From Gymnothorax reevesii (lineage: Eukaryota; Chordata; Actinopteri; Anguilliformes; Muraenidae): DNA of 64,000 nt. Positions 1 to 11,600 of this stretch are shown here, piece after piece; position 1 is the stretch's first letter, and each line of letters begins with the position of its first letter. The stretch spans positions 72,588,712 to 72,652,711 of the forward strand of contig CM056581.1 in the NCBI GenBank assembly GCA_029721435.1, written 5' to 3'. Under the pieces are notes generated by a model, which worked only from the letters and a program-made list of their open reading frames with translations, had not been told where the DNA came from and did no database searches. Made by a program: the position numbers and the translations under genes.

Positions 1-1610
1 CTGGGTGGTTGCTAGGCGGTTGCTATGGTGTTCTGGGTGGTTGCTAGGGGGGTGCTATGGTGTTCTGGGTGGTTGCTCGGGCGTGGCTAGGCAGTTGGTA
101 TGGTGTTCTGATGGTTGCTAGGCTGTTGTTATGGTGTTCTGGGTGGTTGCTAGGGCGTTGCTAGGTGGTTGCTATGGTGTTCTGGGTGGTTGTTAGGGTG
201 TTGCTCGGCAGTTGCAATGGTGTTCTGGGTGGTTGCAAGGCGGTTGCTATGGTGTTCTGGGTGGTTGCTAGGGCGTTGCTAGGCAGTTGCTATGGTGTTT
301 TGGGTGGTTTCTAGGTGGTTGCTATGGTGTCCTGGGTGGTTGCTAGGGCGTTGCTAGGCAGTTGCTATGGTGTTCTGGGTGGTTGCTAGGCGGTTGCTAT
401 GGTGTTCTGGGTGGATGCTAGGGCCTTGCTAGGCGGTTGCTATGGTGTTCTGGGAGGTTGCTAGGGCATTGCTAAGGTGTGGCTATGGGGTTGTGGGGGG
501 TGGGTAGGGCGTTGCTAGGCGGTTGCTATGGTGTTCTGGGTGGTTGTTAGGCTGTTGCTAGGCAGTTGCTATGGTGTTCTGGGTGGTTGCTAGGCGGTTG
601 CTTTGGTGTTCTGGGTGGTTGCTAGGGCGTTGCTAGGCAGTTGCTATGGTGTTTTGGGTGGTTGCTAGGTGGTTGCTATGGTGTTCTGGGTGGTTGCTAG
701 GGCGTTGCTAGGCAGTTGCTATGGTGTTCTGGGTGGTTGCTAAGCGGTTGCTATGGTGTTCTGGGTGGTTGCTCGGGCGTTGCTAGGCAGTTGCTATGGT
801 GTGCTGGGTGGTTGCAAGGCGGTTGCTATGGTGTTCTGGGTGGTTGCTAGGGCGTTGCTAGGCAGTTGCTTTCGTGTTCTGGGTGGTTGCTAGGCGGTTG
901 CCATGGTGTTCTGGGTGGTTGCTAGGGCGTTCCTCGGCCATTCCTATGGTGTTCTGTGTGGTTGCTAGGGCGTTGCTAGGTAGTTGCTATGGTGTTCTGG
1001 GTGGTTGCTAGGGGGTTGCTAAGGTGTTCTTGGTGGTTGCTAGGGCGTTGCTAGCTAGTTGCTATGGTGTTTTGGGTGGTTGCTGGGCGGTTGCTATGGT
1101 GTTCTGGGTGGTTGCTAGGGCGTTGCTAGGCAGTTGCTTTGGTGTTCTGGGTGGTTGCTAGGCGATTGCTATGGTGTTCTGGGTGGTTGCTAGGGCGTTG
1201 CTAGGCAGTTGCTATGGTGTTTTGGGTGGTTGCTAGGAGGTTGCTATAGTGTTCTGGGTGGTTGCTAGGGCGTTGCTAGGCAGTTGCTATGGTGTTCTGG
1301 GTGGTTGCTAGGCAGTTGCTATGGTGTTCTTGGTGGTTGTGAGGGTGTTGCTAGGCGGTTGCTATGGTGTTTTGGGTGGTTGCTAGGGCGTTGCTAGGCA
1401 GTTCCTTTGGTGTTCTGAGTGGTTGCTTGGCGGTTGCTATGGTGTTCTGGGTGGTTGCTAGGGCGTTGCTTGGCAGTTGCTATCGTGTTCTGGGTGGTTG
1501 CTAGGCAGTTGCTATGGTGTTTTGGGTGGTTGCTAGGTGGTTGCTATGGTGTTCTGAATATTTGCTTGGGCATTGCTCGACAGTTGCTATGTTGTTCTTT
1601 TTGTTGCTAG
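1..1610. repeat. Minisatellite block 1 (left end cut by window)
   Basis: G/T-rich tandem repeat. The short unit is 32 bp and the long unit 43 bp. Both are built from related 11-mers (GTTGCTAGGCG, GTTGCTATGGT, GTTGCTAGGGC) plus a 10-mer GTTCTGGGTG; the long unit has one extra 11-mer. Units differ by scattered point changes. The block ends at a degenerate edge (GAATATTTGCTTGGGC and following) that recurs before every spacer. No gene is seen; open frames here are repeat artefacts. Confidence 0.95.
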
Positions 1611-3017
1611 GGCGTTGATGTGTATTGTTTGGGGATCGAGTGAAAACTGGGAGAAGTAGTGAACCGTACGATTACGAAATTATTTGGAATATTAACAAGG
1701 AAGGAAGTAGGGAAAGAAGGAACTAATGAGGGAAGTAAGGAAAGAAGGAATATAGGAAAAAAAGAAGGAAATCAAAGGAAGGCAGGAAAGAACAAAGGAA
1801 ACTAGGCGAGGATGGATGGAAAGAAACAGAAGAATGACGGAAAGAAGGAAGTAAGGAAGGAAGGAAAGGAAGAAGGGAAGAAGAAGGATTTAAGTAAAGA
1901 TAGAAGGAAGGAAGGAAGGAAGTGAGGAAGAAGAAATGAAAAACAGAAGGAAAGAGAGAAGGAAGGAAAGAAAAAGTAAAGAAAGGAAGAGGGAAGGAAA
2001 GTGAGGGAAAGCAGAAAGAAGAAAGGAAGAAAGAAAAGAAGGATATGAAGGAATGAAAGAAGGCATGATGGAAGGAAAGAAAAACTAAGGAAGGTAGGAA
2101 AGAAAATTGGTAGGGAGGAAGAATGGGAGGAAGGATGAAAGGCAGGATAGAAGGAAGTAAAGTAGGAAAGAAGGAACGAAAAAAAGAAGGAAGGAACGAA
2201 GGAAAGAAAGAGGAGGGAAAAAGAAAGAAGGAATGACAGAAAATAGAAGGAAGGAAAGCAGTAAGGAAGCTGTCGTCTCAAGAGAGCCAGATTGTAGTCT
2301 TACAGCCTGAGAAACTGACAGTTACAGCAGGTGGTCAGAACACCTGGCACAAGATTCCATTTGCTTAATGGCCCTATTGTGATGTCATAATGCCAATGTT
2401 AAGTCTATGGGGGGAAAAAATTTATAGTTTTATATTAATAACTCAAAAAGTATAAAAGTTACAAAGATGAAAAATACATTGCACAGGTGTCCTAAGTAAG
2501 ACCTACGCAACGCAGTTTGAATGAAGTTTCTACGATAAACGGTTGAGGCCGCATTAAGTGTGTTAGAAGAATAATAATAATAATAATAATAATAACTAGA
2601 TAATGTAATTCCAGGGAATTACGTGTGCATTGAAAATGCAAAGTGTAGTTGCATAAGGTGGAGTTTGTAACATATCATTGCATTATGATATTGGTAGCTA
2701 CGTTTTAAGTAGGATAATTATGGTAGTGGTGAGGACTTTTATTTTGAAACAGATGTGGACTGAGGAAACAGTTTGCGGGAGTCATAGTTGATGACAACTG
2801 TCATATGGAAATTTTTAATAGTGACATTTTTTAGTAGTGAAGAATTGTAGTAAGGACTTATATTTTGAGACAGGATTGGGCAGAAGAAACAGTTGCCGGA
2901 AGTCATAGTCGAAAACAATCAGGAGTTGGAATGGCTGAAAGGTTGATAAGTTGAGTAGCTTAAAAAGTTAAATTTTTCAATTGTAATTTGACATAATGAG
3001 GACTGGCTGTAACAGTT
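1611..3017. repeat. Higher-order repeat spacer, copy 1
   Basis: Non-minisatellite part of the ~5.9-kb higher-order repeat. In order: a short link, a purine-only-like GGAA/AAGG tract (about 1700-2270), a 320-bp piece resembling a non-autonomous Helentron (about 2275-2570), an (AAT)n run, then an AT-rich unique piece up to the AGGACTGGCTGTAACAG edge. Near-identical spacers occur at 7256, 13575, 19535 and 25435. No coding sequence is supported. Confidence 0.9.
1700..2270 (+). repeat. Polypurine GGAA/AAGG tract, copy 1
   Basis: About 570 bases with almost only A and G on the plus strand, in GGAA, AAGG and GAAG steps with rare T and C. The minus strand reads as long Ser/Phe/Leu/Pro frames, which is a composition artefact. 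Such homopurine tracts can form triplex (H-DNA) and are replication-unstable; that is general knowledge and is not tested here. Confidence 0.9.
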
Positions 3018-3178
3018 GTTAGGCAGTTGCTATGGTGTTCTGTGTACTTGTGAGGGTGTTGCTAGGCAGCTTAAAAAGTTAAATTTTTTTATTGTAATTT
3101 GACATAATGAGGACTGGCTGTAACAGTTGTTAGGCAGTTGCGATGGTGTTCTGTGTACTTGTGAGGGTGTTGCTAGGC
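2957..3178. repeat. 111-bp tandem duplication at spacer/minisatellite edge
   Basis: The stretch from AGCTTAAAAAGTTAAATTTTT through GACATAATGAGGACTGGCTG and into the first minisatellite motifs occurs twice in direct succession (starts near 2957 and 3068). The other spacer copies have it once. It is a local slippage or unequal-exchange event private to this copy. Confidence 0.85.
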
Positions 3179-6100
3179 AGCTGCTATCGTGTTCTGGGTG
3201 GTTGCTAGGGCATTGCTTGGCAGTTGCAATGGTGTTCTGGGTGGTTGCTAGGGCCTTGTTAAGCGGTTGCTATGGTGTTCTGAGTGGTTGATAGGGCGCT
3301 GCTAGGCAATTGCTATGGTGTTCTGGGTTGTTGCTAGGCGGTTGCTATGGCATTCTGGGTGGCTGCTAGAGTGTTGCTATGGGGTTCTGGGTGGTTGCTA
3401 GGCGGTTGCTATGGCATTCTGGGTGGTTGCTAGGGCTTTGCTAAGCAGTTGCTATGATGTTCTGGGTGGTTGCTAGGGCGTTGCTAGGTGGTTGCTATGG
3501 TGTTCTGGGTGGTTGCTAGGATGTTGCTAGGCAGTTGCTATGGTGTTCTGGGTGGTTGCTAGGGCGTTGCTAGGCAGTTGCTATGGTGTTCTGGGTGGTT
3601 GCTAGGGCGTTGCTAGGCAGTTGCTATGGTGTTCTGGGTGGTTGTTAGGGTGGTTGCTATGGCGTTCTGGGTGGTTGCTAGGGCATTGCTAAGCAGTTGC
3701 TATGGTGTTCTGGGTGGTTGCTACGGCGTTGCTAGGCTGTTGCTATGGTGTTGTGGGTGGTTGGTGGGGCGTTGCTAGGCTGTTGTTGTGGTGTTCTGGG
3801 TGGTTGCTAGGTGGTTGCTATGGTGTTGTGGGTGGTTGCTATGGTGTTGCTATGGTGTTCTGGGTGGTTGTGAGGCGGATGCTTTGGTGTTCTGGGTGGT
3901 TGCTAGGCGGTTGCTATGGTGTTCTGGGTGGTAGCTAGGCGGTTGCTATGGTGTTCTGGGTGGTTGCTAGGTCGTTACTAGGCAGTTGCTATGGTGTTCT
4001 GGGTGGTTGCTAGGTGGTTGCTATAGTGTTCTGGGTGGTTGCTAGGCGGTTGCGATGGTGTTCTGGGTGGTTGCTAGGGCGTTGCTAGGCAGTTGCTATG
4101 GTGTTCTGATGGTTGCTAGGCTGTTGCTATGGTGTTCTGGGTGGTTGCTAGGGTGTTGCTCGGCAGTTGCAATGGTGTTCTGGGTGGTTGCTAGGCGGTT
4201 GCTATGGTGTTCTGGGTGGTTGCTAGGGTGTGCTAGGCAGTTTCTATGGTGTTTTGGGTGGTTGCTAGGGTGTTGCTATGGTGTTCTGGGTGGTTGCTAG
4301 GGCATTGCTAGACAGTTGCTATGGTGTTCTGGGTGGTTGCTAGGCGGTTGCTATGGTGTTCTGGGTGGTTGCTAGGGCCTTGCTAGGCGGTTGCTATGGC
4401 GTTCTCGGAGGTTGCTACGGCATTGCTAGGCTGTTGCTATGGTGTTCTGGGTGGTTGCTAGGGCGTTGCTAGGCGGTTGCTATGGTGTTCTGGGTGGTTG
4501 TTAGGGTGTTGCTAGGCAGTTGCTATGGTGTTCTGGGTGGTTGCTAGGCGGTTGCTATGGTGTTCTGGGTGGTTGCTAGGGCGTTGCTAGGCAGTTGCAA
4601 TGGTGTTTTGGGTGGTGGCTAGGTGGTTGCTATGGTGTTCTGGGTGGTTGCTTGGGCGTTGCTAGGCTGTTGCTGTGGTGTTGTGGGTGGTTGCTAGGCG
4701 GTTGCTATGGTGTTCTGGGTGGTTGCTCGGGCGTTGCTAGGCAGTTGCTATGGTGTCAGTTGCTATGGTGTTCTGGGTGGTTGCTAGGCGGTTGCTATGG
4801 TGTTCTGGGTGGTTGCGAGGCAGTTGCTATGGTGTTCTGGGTGGTTGCTAGGCGGTTGCTATGGTGTTCTGGGTGGTTGCTAGGGCGTTGCTAGGCGATT
4901 CCTATGGTGTTCTGTGTGGTGGCTAGGGCGTTGCTAGGCAGTTGCTATGGTGTTCTGGGTGGTTGCTAGGCGGTTGCTAAGGTGTTCTTGGTGGTTGCTA
5001 GGGCGTTGCTAGGCAGTTGCTATGGTGTTTTGGGTGGTTGCTGGGCGGTTGCTATGGTGTTCTGGGTGGTTGCTAGTGCCTTGCTAGGCGGTTGCTATGG
5101 TGTTCTGGGAGGTTGCTAGGGCATTGCTAGGCTGTTGCTATGGTGTTCTGGGTGGTTGCTAGGGCGTTGCTAGGCGGTTGCTATGGTGTTCTGGGTGGTT
5201 GTTAGGGTGTTGCTAGGCAGTTGCTATGGTGTTCTGGGTGGTTGCTAGGCGGTTACTATGGTGTTCTGGGTGGTTGCTAGGGCGTTGCTAGGCAGTTGCT
5301 ATGGTGTTTTGGGTGGTTGCTAGGTGGTTGCTATGGTGTTCTGGGTGGTTGTTTGGGCGTTGCTAGGCAGTTGCTATGGTGTTCTGGGTGGTTGCTAGGC
5401 GGTTGCTATGGTGTTCTGGGTGGTTGCTAGGCGGTTGCTATGGTGTTCTGGGTGGTTGCTAGGGCGTTGCTAGGCAGTTGCTATGGTGTTCTGGGTGGTT
5501 GCTAGGCGGTTGCTAAGGTGTTCTTGGTGGTTGCTAGGGCGTTGCTAGGCAGTTGCTATGGTGTTTTGGGTGGTTGCTGGGCGGTTGCTATGGTGTTCTG
5601 GGTGGTTGCTCGGGCGTTGCTAGGCAGTTGCTATGGTGTTCTGGGTGGTTGCTAGGCGGTTGCTATGGTGTTCTGGGTGGTTGCTAGGCGGTTGCTATGG
5701 TGTTCTGCGTGTTTGCTAGGGCGTTGCTAGGCAGTTGCTATGGTGTTCTGTGTACTTGTGAGGGTGTTGCTAGGCAGCTGCTATCATGTTCTGGGTGGTT
5801 GCTCGGGCATTGCTAGGCAGTTGCAATGGTGTTCTGGGTGGTTGCTAGGGCCTTGCTAAGCGGTTGCTATGGTGTTCTGAGTGGTTGATAGGGCGTTGCT
5901 TGGAAATTGCTATGGTGTTCTGGGTGGTTGCTAGGCGGTTGCTTTGGCGTTCTGGGTGGTTGCTAGAGCGTTGCTATGGGGTTCTGGGTGGTTGCTAGGC
6001 GGTTGCTATGGCATTCTGGGTGGTTGCAAGGGCTTTGCTAAGCAGTTGCAATGATGTTCTGGGTGGTTGCTAGGGCGTTGCTAGGTGGTTGCAATGGTGT

Positions 6101-7255
6101 TCTGGGTGGTTGCTAGGGTGTTGCTAGACAGTTGCGATGCTGTTCTGGGTGGTTGCTAGGCCGTTGCTATGGTGTTCTGGGTGGTTGCTAGGGCGTTGCT
6201 AGGCAGTTGCTTTGGTGTTCTGGGTGGTTGCTAGGGCGTTGCTAGGCAGTTGCTTTGGTGTTCTGGGTGGTTGCTGGGGCGTTGCTAGGCAGTTGCTATG
6301 GTGTTCTGGGTGGTTGCTAGGGCATTGCTAGGCAGTTGCTTTGGTGTTCTGGGTGGTTGCTAGGGCGTTGCTAGGCAGTTGCTATGGTGTTTTGGGTGGT
6401 TGTAAGGGTGGTTGCTATGGCGTTCTGGGTGATTGCTAGGGCATTGCTAAGCAGTTGCTATGGTGTTCTGGGTGGTTGCTACGGCGGTGCTAGGCGGTTG
6501 CTATGGTGTTGTGGGTGGTTGCTGGGGTGTTGCTAGGCAGTTGCTATGGTGTTCTGGGTGGTTGCTACGGCGTTGCTAGGCGGTTGCTATGGTGTTCTGT
6601 GTGGTTGCTAGGGCGTTGCTAGGCAGTTGCTATGGTGTTCTGGGTGGTTGCTAGGCGGTTGCTAAGGTGTTCTTGGTGGTTGCTAGGGCGTTGCTAGGCA
6701 GTTGCTATGGTGTTTTGGGTGGTTGCTGGGCGGTTGCTATGGTGTTCTGGGTGGTTGCTAGGGCGTTGCTAGGCAGTTGTTATGGTGTTCTGGGTGGTTG
6801 CTAGGCGATTGCTATGGTGTTCTGGTTGGTTGCTAGGGCATTCGTAGGCAGTTGCTATGGTGTTTTGGGTGGTTGCTAGGCGGTTTCTATAGTGTTCTGG
6901 GTGGTTGCTAGGGCGTTGCTAGGCAGTTGCTATGGTCTTCTGGGTGGTTGCAAGGCAGTTGCTATGGTGTTCTTGGTGGTTGTGAGGGCGTTGCTAGGCG
7001 GTTGCTATGGTGTTCTGGGTGGTTGCTAGGGCGTTGCTAGGCAGTTGCTTTGGTGTTCTGAGTGGTTGCTTGGCGGTTGCTATGGTGTTCTGGGTGGTTG
7101 CTAAGGCGTTGCTTGGCAGTTGCTATAGTGTTCTGGGTGGTTGCTAGGCAGTTGCTATGGTGTTTTGGGTGGTTGCTAGGCGGTTGCTATGGTGTTCTGA
7201 ATATTTGCTTGGGCATTGCTCGACAGTTCCTATGTTTTTCTTGTTGTTGCGAGGG
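3018..7255. repeat. Minisatellite block 2
   Basis: Same 32/43-bp G/T-rich minisatellite. It contains an internal restart: the block-opening motif (GTTCTGTGTACTTGTGAGG, normally seen only just after a spacer) recurs near 5745 with no spacer before it. This implies a duplication or deletion of about 2.6 kb within the array. Open frames rich in WLLGGCYGV arise because one short plus one long unit is 75 bp, a multiple of three. Confidence 0.93.
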
Positions 7256-8640
7256 CGTTGATGTGTATTGTTTGGGGATCGAGTGAAAACTGGGAGAAGT
7301 AGTGAACTGTAGGATTACGAAATTATTTGGAATATTAACAAGGAAGGAAGGAGGGAAAGAAGGAACTAATGAGGGAAGTAAGGAAAGAAGGAATATAGGA
7401 AAAAAAAAGAAGGAAATCAAAGGAAGGCAGGAAAGAACAAAGGAAACTAGGCGAGGATGGATGGAAAGAAACAGAGGAATGACGGAAAAAAGGAAGAAAG
7501 GAAGGAAGGAAAGGAAGAAGGGAAGAAGAAGAATTTAAGAAAAGATAAAAGGAAGGAAGTGAGGAAGAAGAAATGAAAAACAGAAGGAAAGAGAGAAGGA
7601 AGGAAAGAAAAAGTAAAGAAAGGAAGAGGGATGGAAAGAGAGGGAAAGCAGAAAGAAGAAAGGAAGAATGATAAGAAGGATATGAAGGAATGAAAGGAGG
7701 CATGATGGAAGGAAAGAAAAACTAAGGAAGGTAGGTAAGAAAATTGGTAGGGAGGAAGAATGGGAGGAAGGATGAAAGGCAGGATAGAAGGAAGTAAAGT
7801 AGGAAAGAAGGAACGAATAAAGGAAGGAAGGAACGAAGGAAAGAAATAGGAGGGAAAAAGAAAGAAGGAATGACAGAAAATAGAAGGAAGGAAAGCAGTA
7901 AGGAAGCTGTAGTCTCAAGAGAGCCAGATTATAGTCTTACAGCCTGAGAAACTGACAGTTACAGCAGGTGGTCAGAACACCTGGCACAAGATTCCATTTG
8001 CTTAATAGCCCTATTGTGATGTCATAATGCCAATGTTAAGTCTATGGGGGGGAAAAATTTATAGTTTTTTATTAATAACTCAAAAAGTATAAAAGTTACA
8101 AAGATGAAAAATACATTGCACAGGTGTCCTAAGTAAGACCTACGCAACGCAGTTTGAATGAAGTTTCTACGATAAACGGTTGAGGCCGCATTAAGTGTGT
8201 TAGAAGAATAATAATAATAACTAGATAATGTAATTCCAGGGAATTACGTGTGCATTGAAAACGCAAAGTGTAGTTGCATAAGGTGGATTTTGTAACATAT
8301 CATTGCATTATGATATTGGTAGCTACGTTTTTAGGAGGATAATTATGGTAGTGGTGAGGACTTTTATTTTGAAACAGATGTGGACTGAGGAAACAGTTTG
8401 CGGGAGTCATAGTTGATGACAACTGTCATATGGAAATTTTTAATAGTGACATTTTTTAATAGTGAAAAATTGTAGTAAGGACTTATATTTTGAGACAGGA
8501 TTGGGCAGAAGAAACAGTTGCCGGAAGTCATAGTCGAAAACAATCAGGAGTTGGAATGGCTGAAAGGTTGATAAGTTGAGTAGCTTAAAAAGTTACATTT
8601 TTTATTGTAATTTCACATAATGAGGACTGGCTGTAACAGT
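7256..8640. repeat. Higher-order repeat spacer, copy 2
   Basis: Second copy of the spacer with the same order of parts: link, polypurine tract (about 7340-7910), Helentron-like piece, a very short (AAT)n run near 8205-8222, AT-rich unique piece. The (AAT)n run is the shortest of the five copies and the left arm of the 17-bp inverted repeat is missing, as in copies 1 and 4. Confidence 0.9.
7340..7910 (+). repeat. Polypurine GGAA/AAGG tract, copy 2
   Basis: Same purine-rich tract as at 1700-2270, aligned along its whole length with small indels of GGAA steps. Confidence 0.88.
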
Positions 8641-11600
8641 TGTTAGGCAGTTGCTATGGTGTTCTGTGTACTTGTGAGGGTGTTGCTAGGCAGCTGCTAT
8701 CGTGTTCTGGGTGGTTGCTAGGGCATTGCTAGGCAGTTGCTATGGTGTTCTGGGTGGTTGATAGGGCGTTGCTAGGCAGTTGCTATGGTGTTCGGGGTAG
8801 TTGCTAGGCGGTTGCTATGGCGTACTGGGTGGTTGCTCGACTCTTGCTATGGGGTTCTGGGTGGATGCTAGGCGGTTGCTATGCCGTTCTGGGTGGTTGC
8901 TAGGGCTTTGCTACGCAGATGCTATGATGTTCTTGGTTCCTAGGGCGTTGCTAGGTGGTTGCTATGGTGTTCTGGGTGGTTGCTAGGGTGTTGCGAGGCA
9001 GTTGCTCTGCTGTTCTGGGTGGTTGCTAGGCCGTTGCTATGGTGTTCTGGGTGGTTGCTATGGCGTTGCTAGGCAGTTGCTATTGTGTTCTTGGTGGTTG
9101 CTAGGCCGTTGCTAGGCAGTTGCTATGGTGTTCTGGGTGGTTGTTAGGGTGGTTGCTATGGCGTTCTGGGTCGTTGCTCGGGCATTGCTAAGCAGTTGGT
9201 ATGGTGTTCTGGGTGGTTGCCACGGCATTGCCAGGCGGTTGCTATGGTGTTCTGGGTGGTTGCTAGGGTGTTGCTAGGCAGTTGCTATGGTGTTCTGGGT
9301 GGTTTCTAGGTGGTTGCTATGATGTTCTGGCTGGTTGCTAGGGCGTTGCTAGGCGGTTGCTATGGTGTTCTGGGTGGTTGCTCGGGAGTTGCTAGGCGGT
9401 TGCTATGGTGTTCTGGGTGGGTGCTAGGGCGTTGGTATGGTGTTCTGGGTGGTTGCTAGGGCGTTGCTAGGCAGTTGCTTTGGTGTTCTGGATGGTTGCT
9501 AGGCGGTTGCTATGGTGTTCTGGGTGGTTGCTAGGGTGTTGCTATGGTGTTCTGGGTGGTTGTTAGGCAGTTGATCTGGTGTTCTGGGTGGTTGCTAGGC
9601 GGTTGCTATGGTGTTCTGGGTGGTAGCAAGGCGGTTGCAATGGTGTTCTGGGTGGTTGCTAGATCATTGCTAGGCAGTTGCTATGGTGTTCTGTGTTGTT
9701 GCAAGGCGGTTGCTATGGTGTTCTTGGTGGTTGCTAGGCGGTTGCTATGGTGTTCTGGGTGGTTGCTAGGGCGTTGCTAGGCAGTTGCTATGGTGTTCTG
9801 ATGGTTGCTAGGCGGTTGCTATGGTGTTCTGGGTGGTTGCTAGGGCGTTGCTAGGCAGTTGCTATGGTGTTCTGGGTGGTTGCTAGGGCATTGCTATGGT
9901 GTTCTGGGTGGTAGCTAGGCGGTTGCTATTGTGTTCTGGGTGGTTGCTAGGCGGTTGCTATGGTGTTCTGGGTGGTTGCTAGGGCGTTGCTAGGCAGTTG
10001 CTATGGTGTGCTGGGTGGTTGCTAGGCGGTTGCTATGGTGTTCTGGGAGGTTGCTAGGGCATTGCTAGGCGGTTGCTATGGTGTTCTGGGTGGTTGCTAG
10101 GGCGTTGCTAGGCGGTTGCTATGGTGTTCTGGGAGGTTGCTAGGGCATTGCTAGGCTGTTGCTATGGTGTTCTGGGTGGTTGCTAGGGCGTTGCTAGGCG
10201 GTTGCTATGGTGTTCTGGGTGGTTGTTAGGGTGTTGCTAGGCAGTTGCTATGGTGTTCTGGGTGGTTGCTAGGCTGTTGCTATGGTGTTCTGGGTGGTTG
10301 ATAGGCCGTTGCTTGGCAGTTGCTATGGTGTTCTGGGTGGTTGTTAGGGTGGATGCTATGGCGTTCTGGGTGGTTGCTCGGGCCTTGCTAAGCAGTTGGT
10401 ATGGTGTTCTGGGTGGTTGCCACGGCATTGCCAGGCGGTTGCTATGGTGTTCTGGGTGGTTGGTAGGGTGTTGCTAGGCAGTTGCTATGGTGTTCTGGGT
10501 GGTTGCTAGGTGGTTGCTATGATGTTCTGGCTGGTTGCTAGGGCGTTGCTAGGCGGTTGCTATGGTGTTCTGGGTGGTTGCTCGGGCGTTGCTAGGCGGT
10601 TGTTTTGGTGTTCTGGGTGGTTGCTAGAGGGTTGCTATGGTGTTCTGGGTGGTTGCTAGGGCGTTGCTAGGCAGTTGCTATGGTGTTGTGGATGGTTGCT
10701 AGGCAGTTGCTATGGTGTTCTGGGTGGTTGCTAGGGTGTTGCTATGGTGTTCTGGGTGGTTGTTAGGCAGTTGATCTGGTGTGCTGGGTGGTTGCTAGAC
10801 GGTTGCTATGGTGTTCTGGGTGGTAGCAAGGCGGATGCAATGGTGTTCTGGGTGGGTGCTAGATCATTGCTAGGCAGTTGCTATGGTGTTCTGTGTTGTT
10901 GCTAGGCAGTTGCTATGGTTTTCTGGGTGGTTGCTAGGCGGTTGCTATGGTGTTCTGGGTGGTTGCTAGGGCGTTGCTAGGCAGTTGCTATGGTGTTCTG
11001 ATGGTTGCTAGGCGGTTGCTATGGTGTTCTGGGTGGTTGCTGGGGCGTTGCTAGGCAGTTGCTATGGTGTTCTGGGTGGTTGCTAGGGCATTGCTATGGA
11101 GTTCTGGGTGGTAGCTAGGCGGTTGCGATTGTGTTCTGGGTGGTTGCTAGGCGGTTGCTATGGTGTTCTGGGTGGTTGCTAGGGCGTTGCTAGGCAGTTG
11201 CTATGGTGTGCTGGGTGGTTGCTAGGCGGTTGCTATGGTGTTCTGGGAGGTTGCTAGGGCATTGCTAGGCAGTTGCTATGGTGTTCTGGGTGGTTGCTAG
11301 GGCGTTGCTAGGCGGTTGCTATGGTGTTCTGGGAGGTTGCTAGGTCATTGCTAGGCTGTTGCTATGGTGTTCTGGGTGGTTGCTAGGGCGTTGCTAGGCG
11401 GTTGCTATGGTGTTCTGGGTGGTTGTTAGGGTGTTGCTAGGCAGTTGCTATGGTGGTCTGGGTGGTTGCTAGGCGGTTGCTTTGGTGTTCTGGGTGGTTG
11501 CTAGGGCGTTGCTAGGCAGTTGCTATGGTGTTTTGGGTGGTTGCTAGGTGGTTGCTATGGTGTTCTGAGGGTGGTTGCTTGGGCGTTGCTAGGCAGTTGC

